DNA of 64,000 bases. It comes from Carposina sasakii. Taxonomy: Eukaryota; Arthropoda; Insecta; Lepidoptera; Carposinidae. The stretch covers positions 6,262,001-6,326,000 of the forward strand of contig CP053170.1 in the NCBI GenBank assembly GCA_014607495.2, read 5' to 3'. Below the pieces are notes generated by a model. That model was not told where the DNA came from. It saw only the letters and a program-made list of their open reading frames with translations, and searched no databases. Numbering within the stretch: position 1 is the stretch's first letter; each line of letters starts with the position of its first letter. Both the position numbers and the translations under genes were made by a program. Positions 46,450 to 59,514 of the stretch are shown one piece after another.

Positions 46450-48070
46450 GGAAGTAGATATATAGCTTTCCATGTTTCTAAGTAATTTGACTGTCCTCTC
46501 TGTATTTTTAATACTCTACGGCAACCAACCAATTTGCCGAATTTTTACACGATTTTAAGCATAATGTACCTATTTGTTTGTTAAACTTAAACTTTATGCT
46601 ATTGGATTTGTTCATAGTTGTATTTTGAAATAGTACCTACATCGCAATAATTTGCAAATTATTTTAATGTTGCTATAAAAACGTATAAATTTGATATTTT
46701 TTGTTTCTCAAATAGAACAAGCTGTGTAAGAATAGGATAATGTTTATTATAATAGGACCTTATCTATTTAAGAGCTGATGGTAATACATAAGGACCAAGG
46801 TATCACGCACGGTAAAACAAATTAGAAAAAAAAAAACTCGATCACTGGGACGACGCGCGATCGAACTAATGAATCGAACGAACAAAGGGGCCTGTAAGTA
46901 AATTTACCTTTGACCTGTGATCCATGTGAAGGACTCTCTATGATTATTCGCTCCAATTCTTGGCTTTCGTTTTTTTTCTGCGACATCCATTATTGCATTT
47001 GGAACGAGGTTACGCAACGTCTTTGACGTTTTGATATAATTTTTACAGCTTTGTGTGTTTACAAACTTAACTATATCCGTCAGCAAAATAGAATAACCGC
47101 TTCAATTACATGGAAGCTACTGGTTTTTTCGTTGTTATAGTCTGTTGAAGAACGGTATTGTTAAGTTGGCAAGTACATAGTTCGTGACAGAGGAGCTAGG
47201 GTACGGAATTATGCAATTTCACGATATAATTATTTACGCTGAAAGTACGAAATTACCGGGTAAAATATAAACTCTGTGCTTATTGCAATAAGATATGGAG
47301 CAAGTTTGCGGTGTGATTTGGCACGATGGGAATCAGGGATTCGTTTTTTTTTGTATGTTGGCAATCAGTTCAGGGGGGTCACTATAAAATGGAAACAATG
47401 TTTCCATTGTGAATGAGAGATCACTGTTTCTCGCTGCGTATCACTTCTAAAATGTAAACAAATAATCCTGCTTTAAGAGTGCATGTCTGATGGGTTTATA
47501 TCTTGCAAATAGAAAAGCGATAGCGAAGTAGGTATGACGTATAACAATCGTTAAGTAACTTCGCCATTGCAATGTATGTAAAAATAATTAAGTACATGTA
47601 TATTTGTAAAAAAATTGTAGACATGGCTATTGCTACTACCAGTCTAAGAGTTTGGGTCTCATTTGGTGAGCTGACAAAGAGCTCGACGCAAGAGCTAAAC
47701 CATGTTCTCTATGTTATATATTGGTAGCATGGCCTCATCATCGTCATCGACCAACATCTGTGTAAGATTATCGTTTCAGCATTAGTGGGTTGGCGGATTC
47801 CATGGATAGATAGGTACAATTATTTATTTATTTTCGTGCAAATTTTTATAGTATTGTGAGCTTAATACCTTTTACGGCATTCTCTGCCAGCTAACCTGGT
47901 TTCTTGAGATGAGACTTACCTAGGTCCATGGTCTAGCTATTGCAAGATAAGTATGTACGATCGAGCAAGTGATAGATATGGTTCCACTAAGAGTTTGGGA
48001 CAGACTTGCTAGTGCGATATGTGAAAAGAGAAGCGCTTCCAGCCGCACTGGGTCACTAGTAATTGATTGG
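46450..48070. other. Unique-looking intergenic DNA
   Basis: No ORF with recognisable homology and no repeat I can identify, apart from a stretch near 47880 (ctgccagctaacctggtt) resembling 29200-29222. Confidence 0.4.
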
Positions 48071-48077
48071 CTGTATA

Positions 48078-48426
48078 CAGTGTGTTTTTTCGTTGCCACC
48101 CTTCTATACATCAAATAAAGTAAGTTTATGCCAAAAAATGCTGGGAAACGATGTAATTTTTTTTAAAATTTGTTGATCGGGCAAAATTTATAGTGTCCAG
48201 TGTTTATGCTAGTTTTTTCATAGACAGATATTAATTATTTCTCTTGAAAAAATCTTGCTACGCCCGTCTATGTGCATTTATGCAGAAAAACGCAGCCTAT
48301 TTACTCAACTTTGGACCCTAATATTTTGGAAACCTGACACTTCCCAAGTATGCTTCCATTGAGAAAAATTGTGATGATGAGGAGATTCTGTAGTTTTCGG
48401 GAACGTTGACGACCAAAAATCATCCT
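48078..48426 (-). mobile_element. MITE family A, copy 5
   Basis: cagtgtgttttttcgttgcc to gaccaaaaatcatccta; reverse orientation. Confidence 0.85.
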
Positions 48427-48774
48427 ATATATTTCAATCATTGTGTAAAACTTTGATATCGCGTTTTAGGATTTGTATTGGACTGTGGTACTGTCTTGCT
48501 TCCAATAGGTGACTCCGCTATAGATAGATACTCTTACCGTTTATGCTAAGGCACAAGAGATACCAAAGCACCCGGTGATTAACACTCGATCGGTCGCCAA
48601 CAGGTTGGTAGTGTAACAAAGCTAATAGAGCGCGATGTTACAGCTCCGTTACGTCCATATGTTACATAATGTGCTTACTATGAAGGAGGGACTACGAGGA
48701 TGTGCCTATAATGCTTTTAGAGTTCTGTACCTGAAGGGTTCCAGACGGGACCGCTGTTGTTCGCGTTCCCTCAG

Positions 48775-48853
48775 GCGAGTCTTGTGGCGTGCCCTGGGGG
48801 AGGCCTACGTCCAGCAGTGGACTGCAATAGGCTGCTGATGATGATGATGATTG
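48775..48853 (+). mobile_element. Short LINE tail, 'cagcagtggactgcaatagg' family
   Basis: Contains ggcctacgtccagcagtgga and a (gat)n end. Confidence 0.8.
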
Positions 48854-49146
48854 TGTCCGTATCTTTGCGTATGTATGACTATACTAGACTACATCCACGA
48901 CATCGTCCGCATAAACTTTAGAATTTCCGTTCCCGTAAGAATTTCAGAAAATCATTACTTAAAAAATATAGGACATTCACACAAACTAACTACCATTCCC
49001 CGTATTACCTCCTTAGGGGTGGAGTTTCGTAACATCCGTTCGTAGTGGATATCTCTATAAGAAATTAAGTCTGTAGGTGTTAATAGTTTTTGAGATTTCA
49101 TGATTTATCAGTGAGTGGTATTTTCTTGTTATATATTAAGATTATA

Positions 49147-49411
49147 CAGGGTGTAACAAAAGGACGAAAAGGAAGTATGTTGAGAAAAGCCCACTAAAAG
49201 GAACCTACTCTCAAAATTCAGATTCGAAATCAAATGTTTATTTTGCCAGATAGTATGGAGAATTTCTACACAACTTACGAATGTTCATACAATCTTGAAA
49301 AATAAACATGTGATTTTGAGTCTACAATTTTGGAAATAGGTTCATTGCGGGTACGAGTACATATAGTGGGCTAATTACAAAACTTTACGCATAGCTTTCT
49401 GTTACACCCTG
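49147..49411. mobile_element. Palindromic MITE family B, copy 3
   Basis: cagggtgtaacaaaagga to ctgttacaccctg with inverted halves. Confidence 0.85.
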
Positions 49412-49802
49412 AATATTAGATTGGTGGTTGCATCTCCCATTTATTCTTCCTCCATGGTCCAGACCTACACAGGTTTACTTAGATCAGGTTGGTTATGGCA
49501 CTTGGACTCTCTTAGCGTGAAATAACTATGTTATCTGAGGCAGGTCAAAAACTCGCTCATACAACAACACTGCTAACATTTTGGTATAATTTATATACGT
49601 AAGTGGTGGTAATTTGTGGTTGATTAAACGGGTTTATTTATAAAATTGCTGGGAAATTGAATTAGCGTTGAATGTTGTCTCAATTGTACATAACTTTGTG
49701 AAAAACTAACCAACAGTGTGATTCAGCCCACCATAGAGAACTTAACTTTATCATTAATTATCAAATAGGTAGAGTCTGTTTCATAGTATAGTTTCTATAC
49801 TT

Positions 49803-49975
49803 GCCCAAGTAGCATGACCTGCGAAACACGATATGATAAACCGATTTATCGACATTTAGCCTGTCACAATACGATACCTAAATATATCCGCCATGTTGAA
49901 TTTTGTAAAGAGACGATACGATATCGTACTATACGATATCCACGATGCGTGGTCATGCTAGAGGGACTGGTTTAA
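49803..49975. mobile_element. MITE with TAGCATGACC ends, copy 2
   Basis: Same family as 3925-4085; ends caagtagcatgacc and ggtcatgctagagg. Confidence 0.8.
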
Positions 49976-51069
49976 AGTTTGTAAAAGATGCGAGTACCTA
50001 TATTCGAATAAAAATTGGAACTCCAGGAACCCCAGGAAACATCGGATAGTGCTAATTATTTCCTGTCATTATTTTCTTTGCTTAAAAAATATATTTCCAT
50101 GTACGAGTAAAAGTGCTTCCTATCATTGTCTTAAATTGGTAAGATTTAGGAAGAAACCTTGATTTAAATAGACAGGTAGGTATGTAATTGTTAATGAACT
50201 ATTAGACAATAAAAACCTCATCAACCAATGCAATATGGTTTCTCTCGTAGTTTCTCGTATTGTTAAAGATTTAACACGACTTTTTCAGTCAACAGCCTAC
50301 CTGACGCCAAACATCCTTGAGAACAGTTAGCAAAAATAATTAAACTAACCAAAAACCAGAGAGATTAGTTAAAGTAACATGATCGAATCGATAGAGGCTC
50401 GTTATCGATAGGAAGCCTTCGTCTAGCCTGTTCGTGTATGAACGTTAAACACTGCAAAACGATTAAAAATTATTTTAGCACCTAGAAATAATAGAGTGAA
50501 AACATTTTCAACAGCATAACCGTTGCATAAGCTTAAGCTTAAAGTAAGCCTAAATAAAAAATCCTAAACTGTAACAGTTACAAATGCAATTGTTTTGCAA
50601 AGGGCATGGGTCAAGGTAGGCTGTCGCCGAAAGGGTGACCGCACACCACGGACTCTGACGAAAAGAAACCGTGCTTACTCATGATTGACCAAGAGACGAG
50701 TGAGAAACGTTTCATCGCTCTTTTGCCTTTGTCGAAGGCTTATCAACGCTAATTCAAGATAATATTGTATCAAATCTATAAAAAGATTACAGTTAAATTC
50801 GTTTAGCGTTTGAGAAAATGCGGATCGACTCATATCGATTACTAGACTAAAACTTAACGATTCATCGGAGCGATAATAATCCTCAGGGATCTGTTCCTAT
50901 GTAACATATCTTTTCTCTGTAAAGATTGTAATATGGCAAAGCATCTTTATGGGGAGCAGATTCTATATTCGGTAACTCATAGCGTCACCCTGTAAACAAA
51001 AAAGTATAGAAATGAAAAAAAAAGAGGCTGGCCGATTTCGAGGGAGTAATCATACTATAAATCGTAAGG
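49976..51069. other. Intergenic DNA without recognised features
   Basis: I see no gene or repeat family here. The 50600-50760 part is less AT-rich, but all frames are short. Confidence 0.4.
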
Positions 51070-51210
51070 ACCGATTTTTCCCAAGGGTCAGATCAGACAG
51101 CTTATCTGAAGGATAAAGTTGATGATGTCACTATCTTGATCAAGTTTTAGAGGAAGCATCAAATTTATTCTTCAAATGGGCTATCTGACTATTGGAAATA
51201 TTGGTCCTAA
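51070..51210. mobile_element. Foldback MITE, 'agcttatctgaaggataaag' family
   Basis: Relatives at about 25335-25460 and 56545-56680; inverted ends around ggtcagatcagacagctt / gctatctgactattgg. Confidence 0.65.
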
Positions 51211-51532
51211 ATCTATATTATACGTTCGTTGACACAAATCAAATAATGTTATTACACAGTTCTTCATTCTACCTATAATGTTGCATGAATTTGAAGCTGC
51301 ACCTATAATCAGAGGTCAACTATACTTCATATAAATACGGAAGTCGAAAGCTGCTTTACATAAAATTATATGTAACCTTTATAATTTACATGTAGGTATG
51401 TAGAATTTTTAGATGAAAAAGTATTGAATAATTAGTCTGTAACACGAGTAAATCTATAGTAAATAAGTAGAGTCGAAATATTTTAAGAAGGAAGCGATGT
51501 ATCTTCCGTAATTTTAACAAATAGGTCTAACC

Positions 51533-51600
51533 ACGACACAAGACCTTAGGGATCTTAATGTGGGACTAGGTATATGTGTTGTAAACCTATATAAAAATAA
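51533..51600 (+). mobile_element. SINE body fragment
   Basis: Shares cacgacacaagaccttaggg and tgtgggactagg with the SINE at 55497-55738. Confidence 0.75.
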
Positions 51601-51999
51601 ATGCCTCTTTCCTGAAGGGATGCGCGGAGCCCTATTTGCTAGATACGGTCATGTACATATTTTATAAAAAGTGTGAATATTTAATTTATTTATCCTGACA
51701 TCGCACATATATTATTTTATCACACACTGATTTTAATTATTATTAATTTCATAAGTACACGACACAACTGTTATTAACGTAATAAGGTACTTTTGCATGT
51801 CATATCCGCAAACTTAACCTTACGCTAAGTAATTTAGATACTTACTGATAGTACTTATTATATTGAAAGTAATGTATGTTGCTATATGCTTATAATTGAT
51901 ACGAGTATCTCTTTTATGTATTAATAACAAATAAAATAGCATGTATTTACCTAGTATTGTTTAAGAATTCTTCTATGCTGCTCTGGGAGTGAAAAAATA

Positions 52000-52250
52000 A
52001 CGTGTAATACTACAGCTGCTTCGCTTCCCGGGCATACCTACTGTACAAGCCAGTAGAGGGACAAGAGGACAAGAGCGTCTAGGTGTTTTGTAGGCGATGG
52101 GCTGACCACCTGTCACTACTAACCGAACTTGTACATCTCAACTGTACCCTAAAAATTGGTCAGAAGTGGCACCATGTGGTTCTATTGGCCCTTAGTGCTC
52201 TGCCTATCCCGTAAGGCATAAAGGCGTGATTATATGTATGTATGTTAAGG
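52000..52250 (+). mobile_element. LINE-like 3' end, family 2, copy 3 (opposite orientation)
   Basis: Reverse complement of the copies at 17.5 and 20.1 kb, ending aaaggcgtgattatatgtat and tatg repeats. Confidence 0.75.
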
Positions 52251-52614
52251 AATTGTCCATACTAAGCACAAAACAAGTATAATAATCAGCAAAAATAAAC
52301 ATGTGATTTCGAGTCTCTGATTTTGTGAATATGTTTTCTACAATGGGTGATTTTCATAGCATCTCGCCTAACATACAATTTTTGTTACATTCTATACACA
52401 CACAGTTAACCCTATCAACTCAAAATAATAGGGGAGAAGTGTGCAAATCCTGTAAGCCTGTACATACATAAAATCACGTCTGTTAGCCTATAATTGTTAG
52501 AAATAGCGTTGATCACAAAAATCCAAGGAATTCAGGAATTTTTCTTTGGGGGTGTGCTATAATATGTAGTAGGTATGATGGAACCTCCATCCACTGTACC
52601 TATACAGGGTGTAA

Positions 52615-52864
52615 CAAAAAGGGTATGTTAAGCAAAAAGCTACGTAAATAGCCCACTGCAGAGAACCTATCCACAAAATTTGAGATTCGAAATCACATGT
52701 ATATTTTACCCGATAGTATGGAGAATTTTTAAATATCTAAGGAATTATCATACAATCTTAAAAAATAAACATGTGATTTCGAGTCTAAAATTTTTTGGAT
52801 AGGTTCTCTACAATGGTCTAATTACGTAGCTTTTCGCTTAACATACCCTTTTTATTACACCCTG
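52615..52864. mobile_element. Palindromic MITE family B, copy 4
   Basis: cagggtgtaacaaaaagggt to tttttattacaccctg, TA flanks. A half copy lies just upstream at about 52285-52395. Confidence 0.9.
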
Positions 52865-52994
52865 TAGATACTCTTAGGTGTAAAACTCACTATTAAGCTC
52901 TCCAAGGCTGGGAGTACTTTAAAGTAAAAACAATGTATTTACATACTTGATCTCAGTTCAATGAATATAATCGTGTTATACCCATGTAATAATA

Positions 52995-53374
52995 CAGGGT
53001 GTTTTTTTGTGGCCACCTTTAACGAAGGGTACGTATTCTATACATGAAATAAAGTAAGTTTATGCCAAAAAAAATGCTGGGAATTTTTTTTTTTTTTTTT
53101 TTTTAATTGAAATTCCTTGATCGTGCGAAATTTATAGTGTCTAGTGTTTATGTTAGTTTTTTTATAGACAGATATTAATTATTTGTCGTGAAAAAATCCT
53201 GCTACGCGCGTCTATGTGCATTTATGCAGAAAAACGCAGTCTATTTACTCAACTTTGGACCCTAATATTTTGGAAACCAGACACTTCCCAGGTATGCTTC
53301 CATGGAGAAAAATGATCGTGATGATGAGGAGATTCCGTAGTTTTCGGGAACGTTGACGACCAAAAATCACCCTG
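52995..53374 (-). mobile_element. MITE family A, copy 6
   Basis: 380 bp, nearly identical to copy 3 apart from a T-run at about 53087-53103, so probably recent. Confidence 0.9.
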
Positions 53375-53670
53375 TATATCCAATTTAGTACTCAAGTATT
53401 ATATTTCGCGTGTTTACAATATAAACTTGATTATGTAAAAACCGTAATGTATTTACGAGTACGAGTAGGTATAATGTAAATATGTTAAACTTACATTTAC
53501 AATCCATTTTAAGGGGGGTGGGGCTAACTATTAATATACTGTTGAACTGTAGAGGCCCTCTGCCCCATTTAGGGGATACATTCTATAGTCCAGGCAGGCG
53601 GAGTCAGCTACCTCTACTAGTTTTATGAACGTGAATGACAGGTACCTACATTGGTAGCATAATACCTATA

Positions 53671-53918
53671 CAGGGTGTAACAGAAGGGGTATGTTAAGTT
53701 AAATGCTATGAATGAATATGGCCTATTATAGGGAACCTGAAACGAGTCTCGATATAACAAGTTTATTTTTCCAAACTTCACCTATGGATAATTCCTAATC
53801 AAGTCAGGAATGTTCATACAATCTTGAAACATGTGATTTCCGAATCTCAAATTCCGAATCTCAAAGTGGATGGGTTTTTTATAGTACATACATAACATAC
53901 CCTTTCTGTTACACCCTG
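53671..53918. mobile_element. Palindromic MITE family B, copy 5
   Basis: cagggtgtaacagaaggggt to ctttctgttacaccctg, TA flanks. Confidence 0.88.
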
Positions 53919-53927
53919 TATAATGAA

Positions 53928-54161
53928 TCCTACTAATATTATAAACGCGAAAGTTTGTAAGTATGGATGGATGGATGGATGTTTGTTACTGTTTCAAAAA
54001 CGGCTGGAGCGATTTTAATAAAATTTGGTATAGAGGTATATAACACCCCGGATTAACCGATAATTACTTTTTATCCCAGGAAAATATTTTGATCCCGGAT
54101 AATTTCGACACTTTATTTTTTCTGCAGTCCACGCGGACGAAGTCGCGGGCGTCCACTATAG
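53928..54161 (+). mobile_element. Helitron-like element, second subfamily
   Basis: Starts tcctactaatattataaacg, contains a (gatg)n stretch, ggctggagcgattttaataa, and ends cacgcggacgaagtcgcggg cgtccactat. Confidence 0.8.
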
Positions 54162-54698
54162 TGTAATATAGTTGCTCATAAATTTAGCATAAAACATACC
54201 TATATTTTATTATGCACGAGATTTCTCCTAGTATTAGGAAGTAAGCAATCAGTACAATGGACATATTCAAATCAAATCAAATATATTTGAATTTTCCCCT
54301 TGCGCTACGTGTATCGGCATCTTTATGCTGATAATTAGGAAATAGACATTTTCTATTTGATGGGTGTTTTAATGGTTTAGACAGTTTTTTATGTTTATTT
54401 ACATCCTGGAGTAAAACTCAAGTCTTCAATTGCTATACTCGTAGCTATGACTTATGGCTTCTAAGCATATCTGTAGATAAAATCTTTAATGGTATAAGTA
54501 GGTATGTCATGGGGAGAGTATATCAAGGGAGTATAAAACATATACCTTGATCAATGTCGATTGTGGGGGTTTTTGATAGATTTATTTTTTCGTTTATTGC
54601 TCCTTTCAGTGTGATGTGTTTGGTTGGGGCTTTAGTTTTTTTTCTATGTGTTTTTTTTGTTAGACACTTTGCTGGTGTGTGTGCTACTTATGTATCTA

Positions 54699-55034
54699 TC
54701 TATACATATAATAAAAATGTAACGGATCGCTGTCTGTATATGGAAGATATATGAGAAAAAATATTATAGGAGACCTTTATCAACGCAATAGTACCCAAAA
54801 CAATGATTTTTGGAATTTTTGTCTGTTTGTCGGTTTGTCTGTGCGTTTGTGCACTCTAATCTCAAAAACGGCTGAACCGATTTCGATGCAGTTTTCAGGA
54901 ATATAGGTATATTGTGACAGGTCCCACTTAACATATAGGCTACTTTTTATCCCGGGAAAATGTTTTTATCCCGGATAATTTCGACATTTTGTTTTTTCTG
55001 TAGTCCACGCGGACGGAGTCGCGGGCGTCCATTA
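54699..55034 (+). mobile_element. Helitron-like element, near full length
   Basis: Starts tctatacatataataaaaat followed by gtaacggatcgctgtctg and ends gagtcgcgggcgtccattag. Same family as 27284-28000 and 45905-46430. Confidence 0.85.
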
Positions 55035-55344
55035 GTTGTAAATATATTTGTGTTAATAGTATTGTTTGTGTCTCATGAAAATAATAAAAATAAAATAAAT
55101 AAATACCAGGTAAAATATTTAGGTACTATTTTTTAAAACTAAATGTTTTTCATAAAACGAAAAGTTTATCGAAAAAAATGCTTAGTTTAATTAACTTAAG
55201 AATTCTTGTGACCTCAGATAATTTACAAAGAAAGGCTTATTAGTGCTAACTACGGTTATGGGACGCCTCGACCAATGATATGTACCATTTTTTTTTTAAT
55301 TTTCGCATTGTATTCGTAAATTCCTTTGAGATAGCCGTTACGTA

Positions 55345-55885
55345 GTGGCATAGAGGAATAAGATGTAGACATAGGATGCTAATGTCATACTGTTTCGATG
55401 CACTATTAGACTTTTCGGTGCCTCACAATTCCAGTTCTTGACACTTAGATTGCATTACTATACGCTACAATACATACATTAGTAATTTGACGGCCGGCTG
55501 GTCTAGTAGGTAGTAACCCTGCCTGCGACGCCATAGGTCCTGGGTTCGAATCCCGGTAGGTGCAAATATTGATATGATGAATATCATTGTTTGTTTCCGA
55601 GTCATGGATATTTCTAAACTTATCTATGTATTTATATACCGTTGCTTAGTACCCACGACACAAGACCTTAGGGATCTTACTGTGGGACTAGGTTAATGTG
55701 TTGTGTAGTGTGTGAATATTTATTTATTCATTTATATATCTTAAAAAAGGTAGAACATTACTATACATTACACTAATAGAATCTAAGTGACTAGAATTGT
55801 GAGGCACCGAAAAGTCCAATGGTGCATCGAAACAGTTAGTATGACATTAGCACTCTATGACCATCTTATTCATCTATGGTAGTGG
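55345..55885. mobile_element. Foldback MITE split by a SINE
   Basis: Left half catagaggaataagatg...ttcggtgcctcacaattc, right half gaattgtgaggcaccgaaaa...catcttattcatctatg; the SINE at 55497-55738 sits between. A diverged relative spans about 19105-19285. Confidence 0.85.
55497..55738 (+). mobile_element. Full-length tRNA-derived SINE inserted in a foldback MITE
   Basis: Head ggctggtctagtaggtagta, B box gggttcgaatccc, body with tccgagtcatgga and tagtacccacgacacaagac, tail gaatatttatttatt. A fragment of the same body lies at 51533-51600. It interrupts the palindromic element at 55345-55885. Confidence 0.85.
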
Positions 55886-56307
55886 TTACGAAAATTATAA
55901 TTATTTTTGCTATGGCATTGCTTTTGCTAGATACATAATACGGGGGCCGGATCAGCAAAGGAGATTAAAATAAAGTTATCTCATAACTACGTTTTAAAAC
56001 ATGATAGTCGTCAATGTGATAAGTAATTAAAGATGATTATAATTATGACTTTACGGAAGGCACATCGGAAATAAACGTATGTAAACAACTAACATTAATA
56101 ACTACTTATGTTATGACTTCGAGCTGTATTATTTAAATTATTAACCAGGTGCAAATGTATGGTCATAAATTTGTTAGTAGTCGTGTAGGAAAAGTATCGA
56201 AATAGCCTGTAATGTTTGATTTTTAACCGACTGTGCCATATGGAGGCGCAAGCTATTCGAATGTATGTTTGTATGTATGTTTATTATTTCTTTGACAAGC
56301 TCTAGAG

Positions 56308-56490
56308 CAGGCGTTCCCAAACTGTTTTTCTCATAGACCCCTTTAAAAAGTTTACTGGTTCTGGTGGATCCCTACAGGCCTAGCTTGCTACATACGAATT
56401 CATTGTGAACCCCTTATTTTACACGTCAACGTAGACCCCCATCGAGACTCCTGTGAATCCCTGGGGGTCCACCTAGACCACTTTGGTAAC
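56308..56490. mobile_element. Short hAT-like MITE
   Basis: Starts caggcgttcccaaactgttt and ends ccactttggtaac; ctagagc occurs at both borders, consistent with most of an 8-bp target duplication. Confidence 0.7.
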
Positions 56491-57274
56491 TAGAGCCTAA
56501 ACAGGGTTGTCGCATTTCAGCTTGAAATGTATCATTAGATTTGTCTAGGGTCGATTTTTCCAAACGTCACATAGCTTGTCTGAAGAATAAAGTTGATGTT
56601 GTTTCTATTATGGTCAAGTTTTAGAGGAAGACAGCATCGGTTATCTGACTTTTGAAAAATCGGACCTAGTCTAGAGAGTGACAATGGGTCAATTTTTTTA
56701 TGCAGTCGAGTTTTTTCTTCAAGTAAATGAGGTTATTTGAGATAAAGGAGACAATTCTCGAAAAGTCTCGAGCTGGAACGAAACCGAAACGGAACCGTTG
56801 TAGATGCTCAGAACAAAGCAATAATTACTTTATGGTAACGTAATTAGACACATTTCAGCACGAGACAGATATTTGATTTTATTCTGTAATACTCGCGACC
56901 GATGCGTGCTAAAATATACCTTATTACTCAAACGATAAGTATAAATTGCTTCGCACCGCGTTTCGTTAACGGTTCGTTAATGGTTGCGTTTCGGCTCAAG
57001 AATTTTCAAGAATTGTCCCCCAGGTTTATCACGTGTGTGTATTTAAACAAATTTTGACAGTAATGTTTTTAAAAACCTCACGTCACAGTAGCGCTAACTA
57101 GTGAGCGTAAAAACGGTGGACTCGAACCTAACCGTGTATTGGTCAGGTTAAGGTCAAGCAACAATAGGTGCTCAGGCTTACGTGATATTGTTCCAAAATC
57201 TACTCTAAATACCTATTCGTGCAATAAAATATACCTCATTCCAGTTATCAAGTGCTTTGGCAATGGCGCCAGTG

Positions 57275-57575
57275 TCTTTATATATGTCGAAGGCATATTG
57301 TAAAACACGCCCTATTACAAAACGACTAGGCATTTTGAATAGTATGAGAGAAAAAATTCCTTTTAGCACTTCGCCGGTCGCTGCAGGGACATTCTCGCTA
57401 CGCTCACTCGACTCGTGCGTTGTTATTTTAACAGGTCTAACATAACCTAACCTAATTAATTAAGCAGACCAATTGCTAGAAGCCAAATTGTCTCGCTCCA
57501 AAACCCATACTATTCAAAATGCCTAGCCGTTTTGTAATAGGGCGTGTTTTACAATATGCCTTCGACATATACATA
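57275..57575. mobile_element. Inverted-repeat element with ~66-bp arms
   Basis: Left arm 57281-57345 (gtcgaaggcatattgtaaaa...) and right arm about 57508-57574 (...ttttacaatatgccttcgac) match with one or two mismatches. The middle again has a ctcgctacgctcactcgact and taacctaacct motif as in 16677-17511. Confidence 0.8.
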
Positions 57576-57719
57576 GGTATTGTACACATGGCTGTGTCCC
57601 CAAAATTGTATGGCCAAAACTGCAGAATCACTAAGGAGGTCTTACAGCCATGTTTAGCATAGCGGGGACAGATGTACATAAATAATCAGTGACAAGTTGC
57701 TAGGTTGCTAGCTCATCAC

Positions 57720-59239
57720 CGCGAGTGAATATTAGTGACGTGATTATAGGTAGACGCGGGGTCTTATGATAAAATATTTATAAAAAGTGGCACGAGTGAT
57801 CCATATAAACGTAACAACTGCATAAGATCAGATTTTTAAACTTGTATCTAATGTAGTTACCATAAGACTCGAGTTTGCATGTATCAATTTATGACAATAG
57901 ACGTCCAGCCATACATTTGAGCAGCAATTTGTAGTACCATTTTTTGAGCGCCGTCACTGAATCTAGTTATAATTCATCTAAGTGGGTAATCCACATTTGC
58001 GACATGCACGGAAGAGGATGCAGCTGAAGTTTATCCCCTCATCTGCACAGATCACATAGGGGCGATTCTGCAATAAAATTGAGCCGAAACGCAACCACTA
58101 ACGAACCGTTAACGAAACGCGGTAATCGAAGCAATATTTAGTTAGGTACTGCTGGAGTATTTAGGTATATTTTAGCATGCAGTCGTCATCTACAGCGGTT
58201 CAGCTTCGTTTCAACTCGAGACTTTTTGAGAATTGGCCCCCAGGCTACAACATCAATATTATTTTATATACCATACATAGTTAGTTCCTGATATTTTATT
58301 GAATGAAGCATATGAAGTGAATTTGAACGTATTCTAACCTAGTATTAGTTCCATAAATATCCGCGGGGCTTTGTTATTGGAATAAAGTAGCTTTATTAGC
58401 GTGTTTGTAAAACGCTAAATTAATTATTTAATTTTTCAGAACAATTAAGTTATGAGATCCTAATTGCTCTACATACATAATAGATTCGTGTCAATAATCT
58501 ATTTGTATAGCGCAGTTTTTTAAGCTATTAACCTAAATCTTAGCTAGTAACTATGTCAAGCAGATGTTATCTACAGGCTGTACAAAAGGGCTATGCTAAG
58601 TAAAATTCCATGAATAAAGGAATATAGCATATTAGGTATAGGATAATAGATAGCCTATTAACGAAATTTAAGATCAAAATTGCATTATATTTCGCTTAAT
58701 ATAACATGAATAAAGTTTTGAACAAATAAAAATTTAAAAAACTTAATGCTACACATGAACAGAAACGTCCTATATTTGCTACGGGCGATGCGCACCCGTT
58801 GATGTCTTTTACGGAAACGCGCGAACAAAACTACGAAATTTTTGATTTTATGTAAGTACCCATTAAAAAATATAAGTATTCTTTTTATATGATTTCGCTA
58901 AATAAACTACGTATCTATATAATTTCATATTTACTTTAAGAAATATTAGTGTTATATTATAATTTAATGAGGTAGAATAATGAATATTTTTGCTAAACAT
59001 ATTTTCGCCCACATAAAGCTAAAATGCGTTAACTTCATTTTTGCTGATTTTGAATGATTTATTGTTATAATATTTTTTCACCAGGTTTTGATAAGAGGTT
59101 GACATAGCAAATCAACCTCATTATTTTACTGCATTTTTTCAGCTACCTCGAAGTAAAAACATCGTTTTACAAAACCTCTTTCCGGCACATCCTTTTTCCG
59201 GCGAAAAAAACCCCTTCAATTTTCGAAAAGTTGACTCAT
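57720..59239. other. Intergenic DNA with repeat debris
   Basis: The 58080-58250 part (gagccgaaacgcaaccacta, cgagactttttgagaattgg) is the inverted counterpart of about 56755-57020, so the pair may be another long foldback or two copies of one element. A degenerate family B MITE half lies at 58575-58720. Confidence 0.45.
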
Positions 59240-59512
59240 ACGTCACCCCCCTCTTGCGACATAGTCACTGAAGTGATATTTCGCGTGGGGATAGCTCTTC
59301 GAGCCAGTCGCCCGCAGGCCGCCGACCGAGTTAGAGGTGCCGCGCGTCATCAGTTTTCGCAAAGAAAAATTGTGTCGCGAGTGCATTTCAAAACTTTTCA
59401 TCTAGATCTAAAGACGCGATGGATTGTGTGCATGGCTGCTAAGTGTATGAGCTGTGTTTTTGTCTATAGTGCCCCTGGTCCACCTTTTCTTTGCTGATAT
59501 CTGTTTTCTAAG
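59240..59512 (+). promoter_or_regulatory. Possible GC-rich first exon/promoter of an unidentified gene
   Basis: A CG-rich island in otherwise AT-rich, TE-poor DNA. It contains an initiator-like tcagtt near 59350 and a good splice donor at 59513 (aagc|gtaagt). The only ATG-started frames are short (for example MAAKCMSC..., ending at the TGA at 59495-59497), so if real this is probably a non-coding 5' exon. The quiet AT-rich DNA that follows, to about 62.7 kb, would be the start of a long intron. No coding exon of such a gene is recognisable in the window. Confidence 0.3.
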
Positions 59513-59514
59513 CG

